A stretch of 64,000 nucleotides of DNA from JAAYUJ01 sp963698165. Lineage in GTDB: Bacteria; Desulfobacterota; Syntrophobacteria; Syntrophobacterales; Syntrophobacteraceae. The notes under the pieces are model-generated. The model worked only from the letters and a program-made list of their open reading frames with translations, ran no database searches and was not told the DNA's origin. A program made the position numbers and the translations under genes. This document shows, piece by piece, positions 35,819 through 44,736 of the stretch (positions within the stretch are counted from its first letter, which is position 1; each line of letters opens with the position of its first letter). The stretch lies in the NCBI GenBank assembly GCA_963698165.1, contig CAVOPT010000012.1, forward strand, positions 185,367-249,366, written 5' to 3'.

Positions 35819-36550
35819 TCACCGATGATGACACTTGTTGCAGTCTTCAGGAGTGTGGGGCCCTGCGCCTTTTTCTCTGTGGCACTCCATGCAGCCCGAG
35901 TGGTACGCCTCCATCCGGGTGGGGATCGGGAGCTTCTTGGAATGGAAATGGCACGACCCGCAGGCCGGATAATCCGTCCCGTTCTTGCTCATGGCATGGC
36001 ATTCGACGCACCCGGTGAGCTTCTTGGTGAACATGTCCTCATGGCAGTCGGCGCATTTTTGGTGGTTGGCGTCCCGCAGGGAGGGCATGGTCTCCTCGCC
36101 CTTGGCCTGGTGGCATTCCTTGCAGGAGGTCGGCTGCGGTTCGATGGAGGGGTCGTGGTGACAGTCGAGGCAGCCCGAAGTGTAACCCTTGTGGGCCTCG
36201 TGATCGAACTTCTTCGGGCCAAGCTCCGCGTGATGGCAGCGACTGCAGGTCTCCTCACCCATGGTCCCCTGGTGCTCGGCCACGAAGCCCTCCTCGAAGG
36301 AGGCCGGATGGCAGGCGGCACAGGCCATGGGATTTTGGGAAGGCTTTTCGCTCTCGTGGTGGCACTGCCGGCAGGGGATGCCGTATTCCTCCGCGTGTGC
36401 CTTGTGCGTGAAGACGACATTGCCACCCGCATTCTCGAAAAGGAAACGGTTGGGCACTTGCTCGGTGGACGCGGGGGTCAGGTACCCGGCCGCGCCCAGC
36501 ACCCCCAGCAGGACCGCAGTGATCGTGACTGGCATATAGCGCTTATGCAC
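35819..36550 (-). CDS. Ten-haem cytochrome c of the rnf operon
   Basis: Exported cytochrome with ten CxxCH sites, in order CRQCH, CAACH, CSRCH, CLDCH, CKECH, CADCH, CVECH, CGSCH, CMECH and CNKCH. The start is taken as GTG at 36550, with GAGAGGAA seven bases upstream, giving VHKRYMPVTITAVLLGVLGAAGYL, a signal anchor. It precedes rnfC by 5 bases. In Desulfovibrio the same order (cytochrome, rnfCDGEAB, apbE) is known, and the cytochrome is thought to link Rnf to the periplasmic cytochrome pool. Confidence 0.93.
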   Translation of the reverse strand: MHKRYMPVTITAVLLGVLGAAGYLTPASTEQVPNRFLFENAGGNVVFTHKAHAEEYGIPCRQCHHESEKPSQNPMACAACHPASFEEGFVAEHQGTMGEETCSRCHHAELGPKKFDHEAHKGYTSGCLDCHHDPSIEPQPTSCKECHQAKGEETMPSLRDANHQKCADCHEDMFTKKLTGCVECHAMSKNGTDYPACGSCHFHSKKLPIPTRMEAYHSGCMECHREKGAGPHTPEDCNKCHHR

Positions 36551-37060
36551 GGGAAAATTCCTCTCTGCGGGTTCGCCTCGCCACACACCATGGGAGTCAG
36601 AGACCGTCGCAACCCCTCTCCTCCCGCGGCGTGCGGGTCAGGGGGCAATGCTGTTTTCGTGAGCAGGCCGTGTATTCTCGAAACAGAATCGCCCGATTCA
36701 GACTTCAGTCAGTGGTGATGGGCTGGAAGGAATTGTTCATGGTCGATCGCTCTTGTCCCCGCCAACCAGGTGAGCAAGAGGCATGCCAGAGCCAATGACA
36801 TTGACGGGAGCTTCTTCCGCCTCCCCTCCCTTGATGGGAGGGGTTGGGGGAGGGTGAAAAGTGAATGAGATCGACCCGCTCCCCTTCCCGCTGAGGGGAG
36901 GGGAACTGAGGATGGAGGACTTTCTTAAGTCAACACCATTGCCACCCCCCCCATTGACCAAAACCCGCGAGTACTTGAAAGCATGAGAAGGGAGAGCAAC
37001 CCCCTTGCCTGTGGATCTTCGGGTGGTTGCTCGCATATGGGGAAAGAACCTGGCTCGCCC
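36551..37060. other. Gap upstream of the rnf operon with palindromic repeats
   Basis: The rnf promoter should lie here, but I see no clear -35/-10 or -24/-12 pair. Two GC-rich palindromes, CTCCCCTCCCTTGATGGGAG (36823-) and CTCCCCTTCCCGCTGAGGGG (36879-36903), belong to a small repeat family with further copies at 41414 and 45440. No gene is supported. Confidence 0.5.
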
Positions 37061-37513
37061 TCAATCCTGTCCGAAAATGTCGACGGGTGTTATCAGCGAG
37101 GCCGCCCTTTGAATTATGGACTCGTTCAGCTTTTTCACTATGTTTTTCAGTCTTTCACGGTTTTCTTCGCTCAAGGCGGCTATGGCGCACGGCCGGGTGC
37201 GGAAGAGGCCTTTGTCGTATGTGTCCACGATCGTTTCAATGGATACCGCGCCGGTCTTCTCATTCAGCTTGGCAACGTGCCTGAACCGAATGTTGCGGAA
37301 GCCAGCCGCCGCCAGTTCCACGGTCGCTTCCTTCGCCGCGGCGTCGAGAAACTGTTTCAGAGCCTTCATGCGCTTCAGTTGCTCCGTCGCGCGTTTTTGA
37401 ACCCCTGAAATGCGGTCCATGTTGGTGATGGAGCTGACGGAAATGCCCAACGTGCTCACCCTGCCGGAAACCTCTCCCTCTGCCGTAATTGTGCTGTAAT
37501 CCACGCGGCGCAT
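37061..37513 (-). CDS. Hypothetical 150-residue protein
   Basis: I do not recognise it. The ATG at 37513 is chosen because the sequence turns protein-like there (RRVDYSTITAEGEVSGRVSTL); the open frame upstream is low-quality sequence. It is cytosolic, helical and basic, with the block EQLKRMKALKQFLDAAAKEA and a C-terminal helix ENRERLKNIVKKLNESII. It stands alone between the rnf operon and the alanine region. Confidence 0.55.
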   Translation of the reverse strand: MRRVDYSTITAEGEVSGRVSTLGISVSSITNMDRISGVQKRATEQLKRMKALKQFLDAAAKEATVELAAAGFRNIRFRHVAKLNEKTGAVSIETIVDTYDKGLFRTRPCAIAALSEENRERLKNIVKKLNESIIQRAASLITPVDIFGQD

Positions 37514-37895
37514 CGCATCACCCCAGGCAAATTGTGTCAAGATAAGGTCCGAAGCTTTCCCTCCAGAAACTGAACCGATCCTGCTGTCTAAATAGCAAAT
37601 GGCAGGCCAGCCCTGGCCCCTGCGAGGAACTGACCCGGGCAACGACGGCAAATCCAGGCAAGAGCGGTTCCCGAGACGGCAAAGAGACGTGGGGCACGCG
37701 AATAATAAGGCTTGGGGATTCACTTGTGAGCTGTTCGATCCAGGTCGTCCAAAAACTCGAGGTCGGGCGACGGAAAGAACGCAAACCAGTGGAAGGAAAG
37801 GTTGCCAGGAGGTTTTTTTGCCCTGTGCCGCCCGTTGGATTCACTTCCGCGTATGAACCGGCACGATTTGTTTCCAGTCCGCGCCACGGTCTTCC

Positions 37896-37920
37896 TTTGT
37901 TGTCACCTTCCGATCCGTTT
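37896..37920 (+). promoter_or_regulatory. Putative activator site, unit C
   Basis: TTTGTTGTCACCTTCCGAT lies 184 bp before the sigma-54-like site at 38080. Closely similar sequences occur at the same distance before the two other -24/-12 sites (47436 and 52497). The rest of the gap between 37514 and 38105 has no supported gene. Confidence 0.45.
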
Positions 37921-38079
37921 CCAATAGCCATCACCACCAGGGCTCCCATCTGTTCAATTCAGTCCTCCTCCAAAGCTTCGATTATTGGGTGGCCGAGGTC
38001 TAATCTTTTGCCCATTGAGCGTTGTGGAGGCCATTCATCGAGGCTCTCAGCTTTCCGAATATTGCCCCCGTGTGATGTT

Positions 38080-38095
38080 TGGCAAGGATCGTGCT
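38080..38095 (+). promoter_or_regulatory. Sigma-54-type promoter, unit C
   Basis: TGGCAAGGATCGTGCT keeps the GG and GC doublets at the required 10-base gap of a -24/-12 element, with two mismatches to TGGCAC-N5-TTGCW. It would transcribe the alanine dehydrogenase remnant, the binding protein and the AGCS symporter. Confidence 0.45.
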
Positions 38096-38105
38096 TTATT
38101 GGGGC

Positions 38106-38395
38106 TCAGGAGATTTTGAACGCTCCGAAAGAGAACCCACCAAGCGAATCCGATAGAGGGGGTGATGCATTATGCTGTGAGCAAAACGCCGGGGGCGGTC
38201 CCAAAAGCATTTGCCCTCGCCCTGGCCGCTGACTTTTCCTTAGGTTCACCTGAAATTGCATGCAAGGGATGGAAGAGGGGCATGTGGGATGACCCGGAAA
38301 CCGGACGCTGCGCTGTCGTGGTCCAAGGCAAAAGGCATTACAAGGTATTGGCGGAAGGGTTTCTTCTCCAATACACTTCCGTGGACAGACTCCTC
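38106..38395 (+). pseudogene. C-terminal remnant of an alanine dehydrogenase
   Basis: The frame from about 38141 reads GVMHYAVSKTPGAVPKAF, then CKGWKRGMWDDPETGR, VVVQGKRHYKVLAEG and YTSVDRLL. These line up with the last 80 residues of the intact paralogues (VHYAVSNMPGALPRTS, NKGWKQAM, VVKGKVTYKAV, YVPIEKLL). Just upstream, in another frame, DFERSERE matches NFETSKET. The nucleotide-binding and catalytic parts are gone. It is the fifth alanine dehydrogenase sequence in the window. Confidence 0.65.
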
Positions 38396-38581
38396 CAAGG
38401 CAAGTCGCATGGTATTTAAAGAAATCATCTCAAGTCAGGTATGCGCGAGTCATTGGGTTGCCGCCATTGGGTCGGCCCCAGATCGTGAAATCATTGCAAG
38501 TCTTATCCGGGTGGCGCCGCCTTTGCCGAGCCCGGACGCCGCTCCCAGGAATTTTCACCAGCCTCAAAGGGAGGAGAAATC

Positions 38582-39836
38582 ATGAAAAGCAAATTCATAC
38601 TGGTGTTGACGATCATGTTTTGTGCGACCATTTCCACTGTCGCACTGTCTCAAGAAATCAAGGTTGGGACCCTGCTTCCCCAGACAGGGGCTTTGAAGGA
38701 GTGGGGACCGGCACATCAAAAGGCGGCGGATCTGGCCGCCCAACAGATCACTGCCGCCGGATTAAAAATCGAGCTGGTGAAAGAGGACAGCGAGACCTCT
38801 GCCGCCCCGGCCATAAAGGCTGCGAAAAAGCTGGCGGAGCAGGACAAGGTTGTCGCCATCGTGGGAGCGGTTTCAAGCGGGGTGACCATCCCCGTTGCCG
38901 AAACCGTGACGATCCCCAAGGAGGTCCTGATGATTTCGCCGGGCTCCACCTCCCCGGAAATTACTTACTTGCCGGCAAACAAGGGCAAGGACTTCCTGTT
39001 CCGCACCTGCCCGTCCGATACCCTCCAGGGCGTCGCCCTGGGGATGCTGGCCTCCGACCTGTATAGAACCGCTTCTGTAATGTATGTGAACAACGCTTAT
39101 GGACGTGGTCTGGCGCAGCAATTCAAGAGGTCATTCGAAAAGCGGGGCGGGAAGGTCCTGGCCGAGATACCGCACGATGAAAAGGTGGCCGACTCTTATA
39201 AAGCCAAGCTCAGGGACGCCCTCGATCAACTCCCTCAGAGGGAACCGTACAGGCCCGGGACGGCCCGACGTTCTTTGCGTTTTCAGCTACCCCGGTCATG
39301 CCAGCATCTATGTGAAAGAGGCGGTCGAGCAGTTCAAGTTCAAGAATTTTCTGTTTTGTGACGGGAGCAAATCCGAATCCATCGCTTATGCGGCCGGGAT
39401 TCAAAATGTGGAGGGATCGATGGGGACAGCCCCGGGATCTGCTGGTGGAGAGCCCTACGCGAACTTCATCGCGGAGTACAAACGGGCGTTTGGAGAAGTT
39501 CCCTCCGTTCCCTTCCTTGCCAACGCCTACGACGCAACGGCCGTCATCGGCCTTGCCGCCTATGCGGCCAAGCTGAAAGGACTTCCTTTAACATCAGCCA
39601 ACATCAGGGATCAGCTCAGGACCGTCTCAAATCCGCCCGGTGTTCTCGTTGGCCCCGGCGAATTCAAGAAGGCATTCGAGTTACTGTCGCTGAAAGAAGA
39701 CATCAATTACCAGGGAGCCTCGGGCTCCGTGGATTTTGACCAACACGGCGACGTGGTGGCACCCATCGAAATATGGAAATTTTCCGCTGGAAGGATAGTC
39801 ACGTACCGGATGGAATACCAGATTCCCGCAGAATAG
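38582..39836 (+). CDS. Amino-acid ABC substrate-binding protein (LivK type), frameshifted
   Basis: Periplasmic binding protein of the branched-chain amino acid family. It has a signal peptide (MKSKFILVLTIMFCATISTVALS), then IKVGTLLPQTGALKEWGP and YVNNAYGRGLAQQFK. At about 39240-39280 the frame changes, and PDVLCVFSYPGHASIYVKEA to YRMEYQIPAE follow in the new frame. The break may come from a short insertion around GTACAGGCCCGGGAC or an indel error. GGAGGAG precedes the ATG. No permease or ATPase genes are next to it, so it either works with a remote transporter or acts as a sensor. The AGCS gene follows after 45 bp. Confidence 0.85.
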
Positions 39837-39881
39837 ACAAAAGGCCCTGTTAGCGGGGGCATTCAAAGAAGGAGGCATATT

Positions 39882-41261
39882 ATGGAAGAATTTGGAAAAC
39901 TTGTTGCCTACATCGATGGAATTGTTTGGGGCGCGCCCCTGCTGATTCTTCTAGTCGGGACCCATCTATTTTTAACCTTCAGACTACGGTTCATTCAAAG
40001 GTACATAGGGACTGCAATCAAGGTTTCAGTGACCAAGGATGATTATGGCGAGGGTGATGTGAGTCAGTTCAGCGCCCTTGCAACGGCCTTGGCGGCAACA
40101 ATCGGTACCGGGAATATCGTCGGGGTTGCCACAGCAGTTGCAGTAGGTGGCCCGGGAGCGGTTCTATGGACATGGCTTACCGGGGTATTTGGTATAGCAA
40201 CCAAATATGGGGAAGCACTTTTATCAGTTAAATATAGAGTTAAGACTGAAGATGGCACAATGGCCGGTGGACCGATGTATGTTCTAGAGTACGGTATGAA
40301 TAAAAGATGGCTTGGATTAATATTCGCAATCTTTACCAGCGTCGCTGCCTTTGGAATAGGTTGCATGGTTCAAGCCAACTCCATTGCAGTAATGCTGGAA
40401 CAACAATTTCAAGTGCCAACCTGGGGGTCAGGTATTGTTATAGCTATTTTAACTGCCGTTGTTATTCTAGGCGGGATCAAGAGCATCGCCAGAGTTACCG
40501 ACAAGCTGGTTCCCTTTATGGCGTTCTTCTATATCCTGGGCTGTTTAATAATTCTTGCTTTGACATTCGACACCATTCCAGCTGCCATAGCCCTTATTTT
40601 TAAATCGGCCTTCACCGGCCAGGCCGCTACAGGTGGATTTGTAGGGTCAACCATGATGATGGCCATGCGATACGGGGTTGCAAGAGGACTTTTCTCAAAC
40701 GAATCAGGCCTTGGTAGTGCGCCAATCGTTGCAGCCGCCGCGGTAACAAGAAACCCCGTAAAGCAGGCCCTCGTTTCATCAACGGGAACCTTCTGGGATA
40801 CCGTAGTTGTTTGCGCCTTGACAGGCATCGTCATCGTGAACACTGGCGTATGGGACCAGGGCCTTAGCGGCGGTGCGCTGACAAGTGCAGCGTTCGATAA
40901 GATTCCAATTGTAGGACCAACCGTACTGACAATTGGCCTTCTCACATTCGTTTTCTCAACAATACTGGGATGGTCATACTACGGTGAAAAATCAACAGAA
41001 TATCTGCTTGGCAAGAAATCTGTAATGCCATACAGAATCTTGTGGTGCATAGCGGCTTTTGTAGGATCGGTAACCTCACTGGACCTGGTTTGGAACCTTG
41101 CGGACCTTACAAATGGCTTGATGGCGATACCAAACCTGGTAGCACTCATCGCTTTGAGCGGGGTCATTGTCAGTGAAACAAAGAAATATCTCTGGGATAA
41201 CAATCTTGAAGGCATTTCAGAAGATAAAGCAATTGAGATCGACACCACGAAAAGCCGGTAG
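39882..41261 (+). CDS. AGCS family sodium/alanine (or glycine) symporter
   Basis: A 459-residue inner-membrane carrier with about 11 hydrophobic segments. AGCS signatures are IGTGNIVGVATAVAVGGPGAV, WTWLTGVFGIATKYGEALL and SNESGLGSAPIVAAAA. AAGGAGG precedes the ATG. Base composition is lower in GC than the flanks, with ATA codons, much as in dsdA, suggesting acquisition. With racemase and alanine dehydrogenases nearby, alanine is the likely substrate. Confidence 0.93.
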   Translation: MEEFGKLVAYIDGIVWGAPLLILLVGTHLFLTFRLRFIQRYIGTAIKVSVTKDDYGEGDVSQFSALATALAATIGTGNIVGVATAVAVGGPGAVLWTWLTGVFGIATKYGEALLSVKYRVKTEDGTMAGGPMYVLEYGMNKRWLGLIFAIFTSVAAFGIGCMVQANSIAVMLEQQFQVPTWGSGIVIAILTAVVILGGIKSIARVTDKLVPFMAFFYILGCLIILALTFDTIPAAIALIFKSAFTGQAATGGFVGSTMMMAMRYGVARGLFSNESGLGSAPIVAAAAVTRNPVKQALVSSTGTFWDTVVVCALTGIVIVNTGVWDQGLSGGALTSAAFDKIPIVGPTVLTIGLLTFVFSTILGWSYYGEKSTEYLLGKKSVMPYRILWCIAAFVGSVTSLDLVWNLADLTNGLMAIPNLVALIALSGVIVSETKKYLWDNNLEGISEDKAIEIDTTKSR

Positions 41262-41283
41262 TGAGTGAAGGTCGGGATCGCTT

Positions 41284-41359
41284 CCCCGGCATTGTGAACC
41301 GGGGATGGAAGACCCCCTTGAGTCAACAGCCTACCCTTTCCAATGCTGTTGACTCAAGG
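41284..41359 (+). terminator. Two hairpins after the AGCS gene
   Basis: CCCCGG/CCGGGG at 41284-41304, then a perfect 15-bp inverted repeat CCTTGAGTCAACAGC / GCTGTTGACTCAAGG (41316-41330, 41345-41359) with a 14-base loop. No T-run follows, so it may be an RNA-stabilising or processing structure rather than a classical terminator. Confidence 0.5.
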
Positions 41360-41413
41360 ACATTCCGGCTCTCCTCCCTTAACCCCAATGCCGTTCGCTT
41401 GACTTGACCAAAG

Positions 41414-41453
41414 CTCCCCTCCCGCCGAGGGGAGGGGAACCGAGGATGGGAGG
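41414..41453. repeat. GC-rich palindromic repeat, second site
   Basis: CTCCCCTCCCGCCGAGGGGA and the following AACCGAGGATGGGAGG match the copy at 36879-36920. It lies just upstream of the racemase gene. Confidence 0.55.
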
Positions 41454-41574
41454 CCCCCATAAGTCCGCAGCATTGCGGGGTGCTCCGCGCTGGAACCAGG
41501 AAGGTGGGGGTTCCCAAGACGAGGGTGGATGGGTTTTGCTTCCTTTGCCCTTTGCACAATGGAGGCACAGAACG

Positions 41575-42712
41575 ATGACGGACTACAGGGCGAGCCATCT
41601 GACCCAGGCGATCATCAACCTGGATCATCTGACACACAACATGGGCCTTCTCCAGGAACTGGTGGGCAAGCGACCGCTCTGGCCCGCAGTGAAGGCAAAC
41701 GCCTACGGGCATGGTGCGGAGATTGTCGGGCGCCATCTCATCAGCCTCGGCTACAAGACCCTCTGCGTGGCCCATGTTTCCGAGGCTATAGAGCTGGTGG
41801 AAGCGGGTTTGAAGGCAACGATCCTCGTGTTTTCCCCAACATTGCCCGAAAACAGTGAATATTTCGTGGCATACGGTTTTGAGCCGGTGGTTTCCACCAT
41901 GGAGATGGTCGAAGGCCTCTCCCGGGCTGCCGTGAAGGCAGGGAAACAGATAGCGGTGCACCTCAAGGTGGATACCGGCATGGGCCGTGTGGGCATTCGC
42001 CCTGATCAGGTGGTGGACTTCCTCGATAGATGCCGTAACCTTCCAGGCTTTACCGTCAAAGGGATCATGAGCCATTTTCCCCGTGCCGACGAGGCGGATA
42101 AATCCTTTTCCCACGGACAGATCGATACGTTTCGGCAGGTTCGGGACATGTCCAGTGGATATGGCATTGAAACGTATCATTTCGCCAACAGCGCCGCGAC
42201 CTTTGATCTGCCGGAGGCGCATTTCGATGCCGCACGCCCTGGGATATCCATCTATGGTCTCAAACCGTCCCCGTCGATGTTGAATCCGCGGGTGAACGAA
42301 TTGAGACCGGTCCTGGAATGGAAGACGCGAATCACCTACTTGAAGGAAGTCCCCGCCGGTACCGGGATAAGTTACGGGCACGCATTTCACACCGAACGGC
42401 CCTCGTTGATCGCCACCATCCCCCTTGGATATGGGGATGGCATCAGTCGGCTTCTATCCGGCAAGCTCGAAGTTCTGGTTTGCGGAGTCCGATGCCCCCA
42501 GGTCGGCCGAATATGCATGGATCAATGCATGGTCGACCTCTCTGCCTTGCGGGGCAGGGTCAAGCCTGGTGATGAGGTAGTGATCGCGGGAAGGCAGGCT
42601 GCGGAAGAGGTGACCGTGGACGAGCTCGCTCGAAAAGCTCGGCACCATCAACTACGAGATTGTGACCAATATCGCCAGGCGTGTTCCCCGGATCGCAATC
42701 GGAGCCCGCTGA
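41575..42712 (+). CDS. alr: Alanine racemase, frameshifted near the C-terminus
   Basis: PLP enzyme that interconverts L- and D-alanine. The PLP lysine is in WPAVKANAYGHGA, the PLP-binding RPGISIYG block and the catalytic tyrosine region AGTGISYGHAF are present, and GRICMDQCMVDLS follows. In A-run 42633-42636 one A too many breaks the frame; without it the protein ends LGTINYEIVTNIARRVPRI at a TGA at 42710-42712, the normal Alr C-terminus. GGAGG lies 9 bases before the ATG. It would allow both alanine enantiomers to be degraded, or supply D-alanine for the wall. Confidence 0.9.
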
Positions 42713-42751
42713 TCTCAAGGTGCGGGAGAGACCTTATCATCACTTTTCTGG

Positions 42752-42838
42752 ATGCCCGGCATCATCTTCATGGGCTTGCTGACGATATTCTGGTATTTCA
42801 TCTGGCCGCTCATGGGGATGCCGGTGCTGCTCAAGTGA
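42752..42838 (+). CDS. Possible small single-span membrane protein
   Basis: An ORF of 28 residues, MPGIIFMGLLTIFWYFIWPL and onward, ends in a lysine and is almost entirely one hydrophobic helix. If one T is missing from the run at 42744-42747, the frame would extend back to GTG at 42720 (RERPYHHFFW...), giving about 39 residues with a basic cytoplasmic start. It sits between alr and the ArsB/NhaD transporter and could be a small partner subunit of that carrier. Confidence 0.4.
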   Translation: MPGIIFMGLLTIFWYFIWPLMGMPVLLK

Positions 42839-42875
42839 CCCAAAAATTTAAATTGCATTCAAGAGGATCGGTCCT

Positions 42876-44604
42876 ATGCATCGGATAGAACGATTTTCAA
42901 TGCTCTCCCTGGCCATGCTCCTGGCCGCGGTCTTCTGCCTCACTTCCCCGGCCCTGGCGGCCCCGGCGGACCGACTCACCGTGTCGGGGGCTCTCCTGAA
43001 CCCTCAAAAGCAAGCCGGTCAAAGAGGTGCACATCGAAATCCTGGTGAATGGCCAGGTGATGAAGCCCCTGGGCAAGGACGAGGAGATCAACTCCGGCAG
43101 CAAGGGGGCTTTTTCGGCCCAGTTCCAGTTGCCTGCGGGGACCCTCCCATCCGCCAAGGTGGAGATCCAGGCCAAGAAGCCTTCCTGGGAGCCTCTCAAG
43201 CCTACGACGCTCAAGGTAGTGGAAGCAGGGACGGACGAGCAGGGGAACCGTCTCTTCGAAACCGCCCGCAACTTTACCCTGTCGCATGTTGTCACCCCGG
43301 CCTTCTGGCTTGCCACCGTCATTCTCATCGCGGTGTACGTCATCATCAGCTTCGAATGGATGCACCGCACCCTGGCCGCCCTGCTGGCCGCGGCCCTCAT
43401 CCTGTTCATCACCTACACCCTGGGCACCTTTGATAAATCGTACTATATCCTCTCCTTCGAGGATGCCATGGGGGGCATCGACCTCAACGTCATCTTCCTC
43501 CTCCTGGGCATGATGATCTTTGTGGGGGTGCTGAAAAAGACGGGCATGTTCCAGTTCCTGGCTTACAAGTCCTACGCCTGGGCCAAGGGGAACGTCTTTG
43601 TCCTCGCCTTCGTCCTCCAGTTCCTCACCGCGGTGATGTCCGCTTTCCTGGACAACGTCACCACCATGCTCCTGGTGATTCCCGTGACCATCGAGATTGC
43701 CCTCACCCTGAGGGTCCATCCCCTGACTTTCCTGATCCCTCTAACCTTTGCCTCCAACGTGGGGGGCACCGCCACCCTGATCGGCGACCCGCCCAACATC
43801 CTCATCGGCTCCTACACGGGCCTCAGCTTCGGCCAGTTTATCGTGAACCTCAGCTTCATCTGCTTCCTCTGCCTGGTGGTTTCCTGTTTTTACTTCCTGT
43901 GGTGGTACAAAAAGGCATACCTGAAGGCGGAGGTGAAAGATGTGGAGAAAACCGTCGCCCGGCTCCGGGAGGAGTATCAGATCACGGACAGGAAGCTGAT
44001 GATCCAGGGCCTCATCCTCCTGGGCTTCACCATCCTGCTGTTTGCCCTGCACGGGTTCATGCACATGCAGGTGTCCGTGGCGGCCTTGATCGGCTCCCTG
44101 CTCCTCCTGGCCGTCTCCAAGGTGGACATCGTGGAGATGCTGGAACATGAGGTGGAATGGCCTTCGCTCATGTTCTTCGTTGGCCTCTTCGTGGTCATTG
44201 CAGGCGCCGAAGCCACCGGGCTGATCCAGCAGATCGCCAACGTGGTGCTCCAGGCCTCCCGGGGCAACCTGACCATCGCCGTGGTCATGATCCTCTGGGT
44301 CTCGGCCATTGCCTCCGCGTTCATCGACAACATCCCCTTCACGGCCACCATGCTGCCCGTCGTGTTGTTCCTGAGCGAGAGCTTCAACCTGCCCCGGGAC
44401 AACGTGCTCTGGTGGTCCCTGGCCCTCGGGGCTTGCCTGGGCGGCAACGGCACCATGATCGGGGCCAGCGCCAACGTGGTCACCGTGGGCATGGCGGAAA
44501 AAGCAGGCTACAAAATTTCCTTTGTGGAATACATGAAGATGTGCTGGTGGCCCATGATGATCACCGTCACCATGAGCATGGTTTACCTGCTCCTTGCCTA
44601 TTGA
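42876..44604 (+). CDS. ArsB/NhaD-superfamily transporter with exported N-terminal domain, frameshifted
   Basis: Signal peptide MHRIERFSMLSLAMLLAAVF, then a periplasmic beta domain (VKEVHIEILVNGQVMKPLG, FSAQFQLPAGTLPSAKVEI). About 11 membrane helices of the ion transporter superfamily follow, with SAFLDNVTTMLLVIP, GGTATLIGDPPNILIG, ASAFIDNIPFTATMLPVVL and GGNGTMIGASANVV. An extra C at 43001-43003 shifts the frame near residue 43; removing it joins the parts. The substrate could be a dicarboxylate, an anion or Na+/H+ exchange; the sequence does not decide. It may support export of acid or sodium balance during amino acid use. Confidence 0.85.
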
Positions 44605-44736
44605 TTGAACGCGCGGGGTGCCGCCTTCAGCAGGTGAAAGCGGGCGGGAAATGTGCTAAGGATCAAGTGTCTACAAGACTACGTGTAAAATCTGTATCCC
44701 CATTTCGCCAATTGTCACCAGGGAGGAGCTCTCAGC

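Noticed and set aside
34297..36018. 573-residue plus-strand ORF over rnfD, rnfC and the cytochrome
   Set aside because: Antisense shadow of conserved rnf genes, low-complexity translation with no motif.
37726..38232. 168-codon plus-strand ORF before the binding protein
   Set aside because: No motif or ribosome binding site, and it overlaps the putative activator site, sigma-54-like site and the alanine dehydrogenase remnant.
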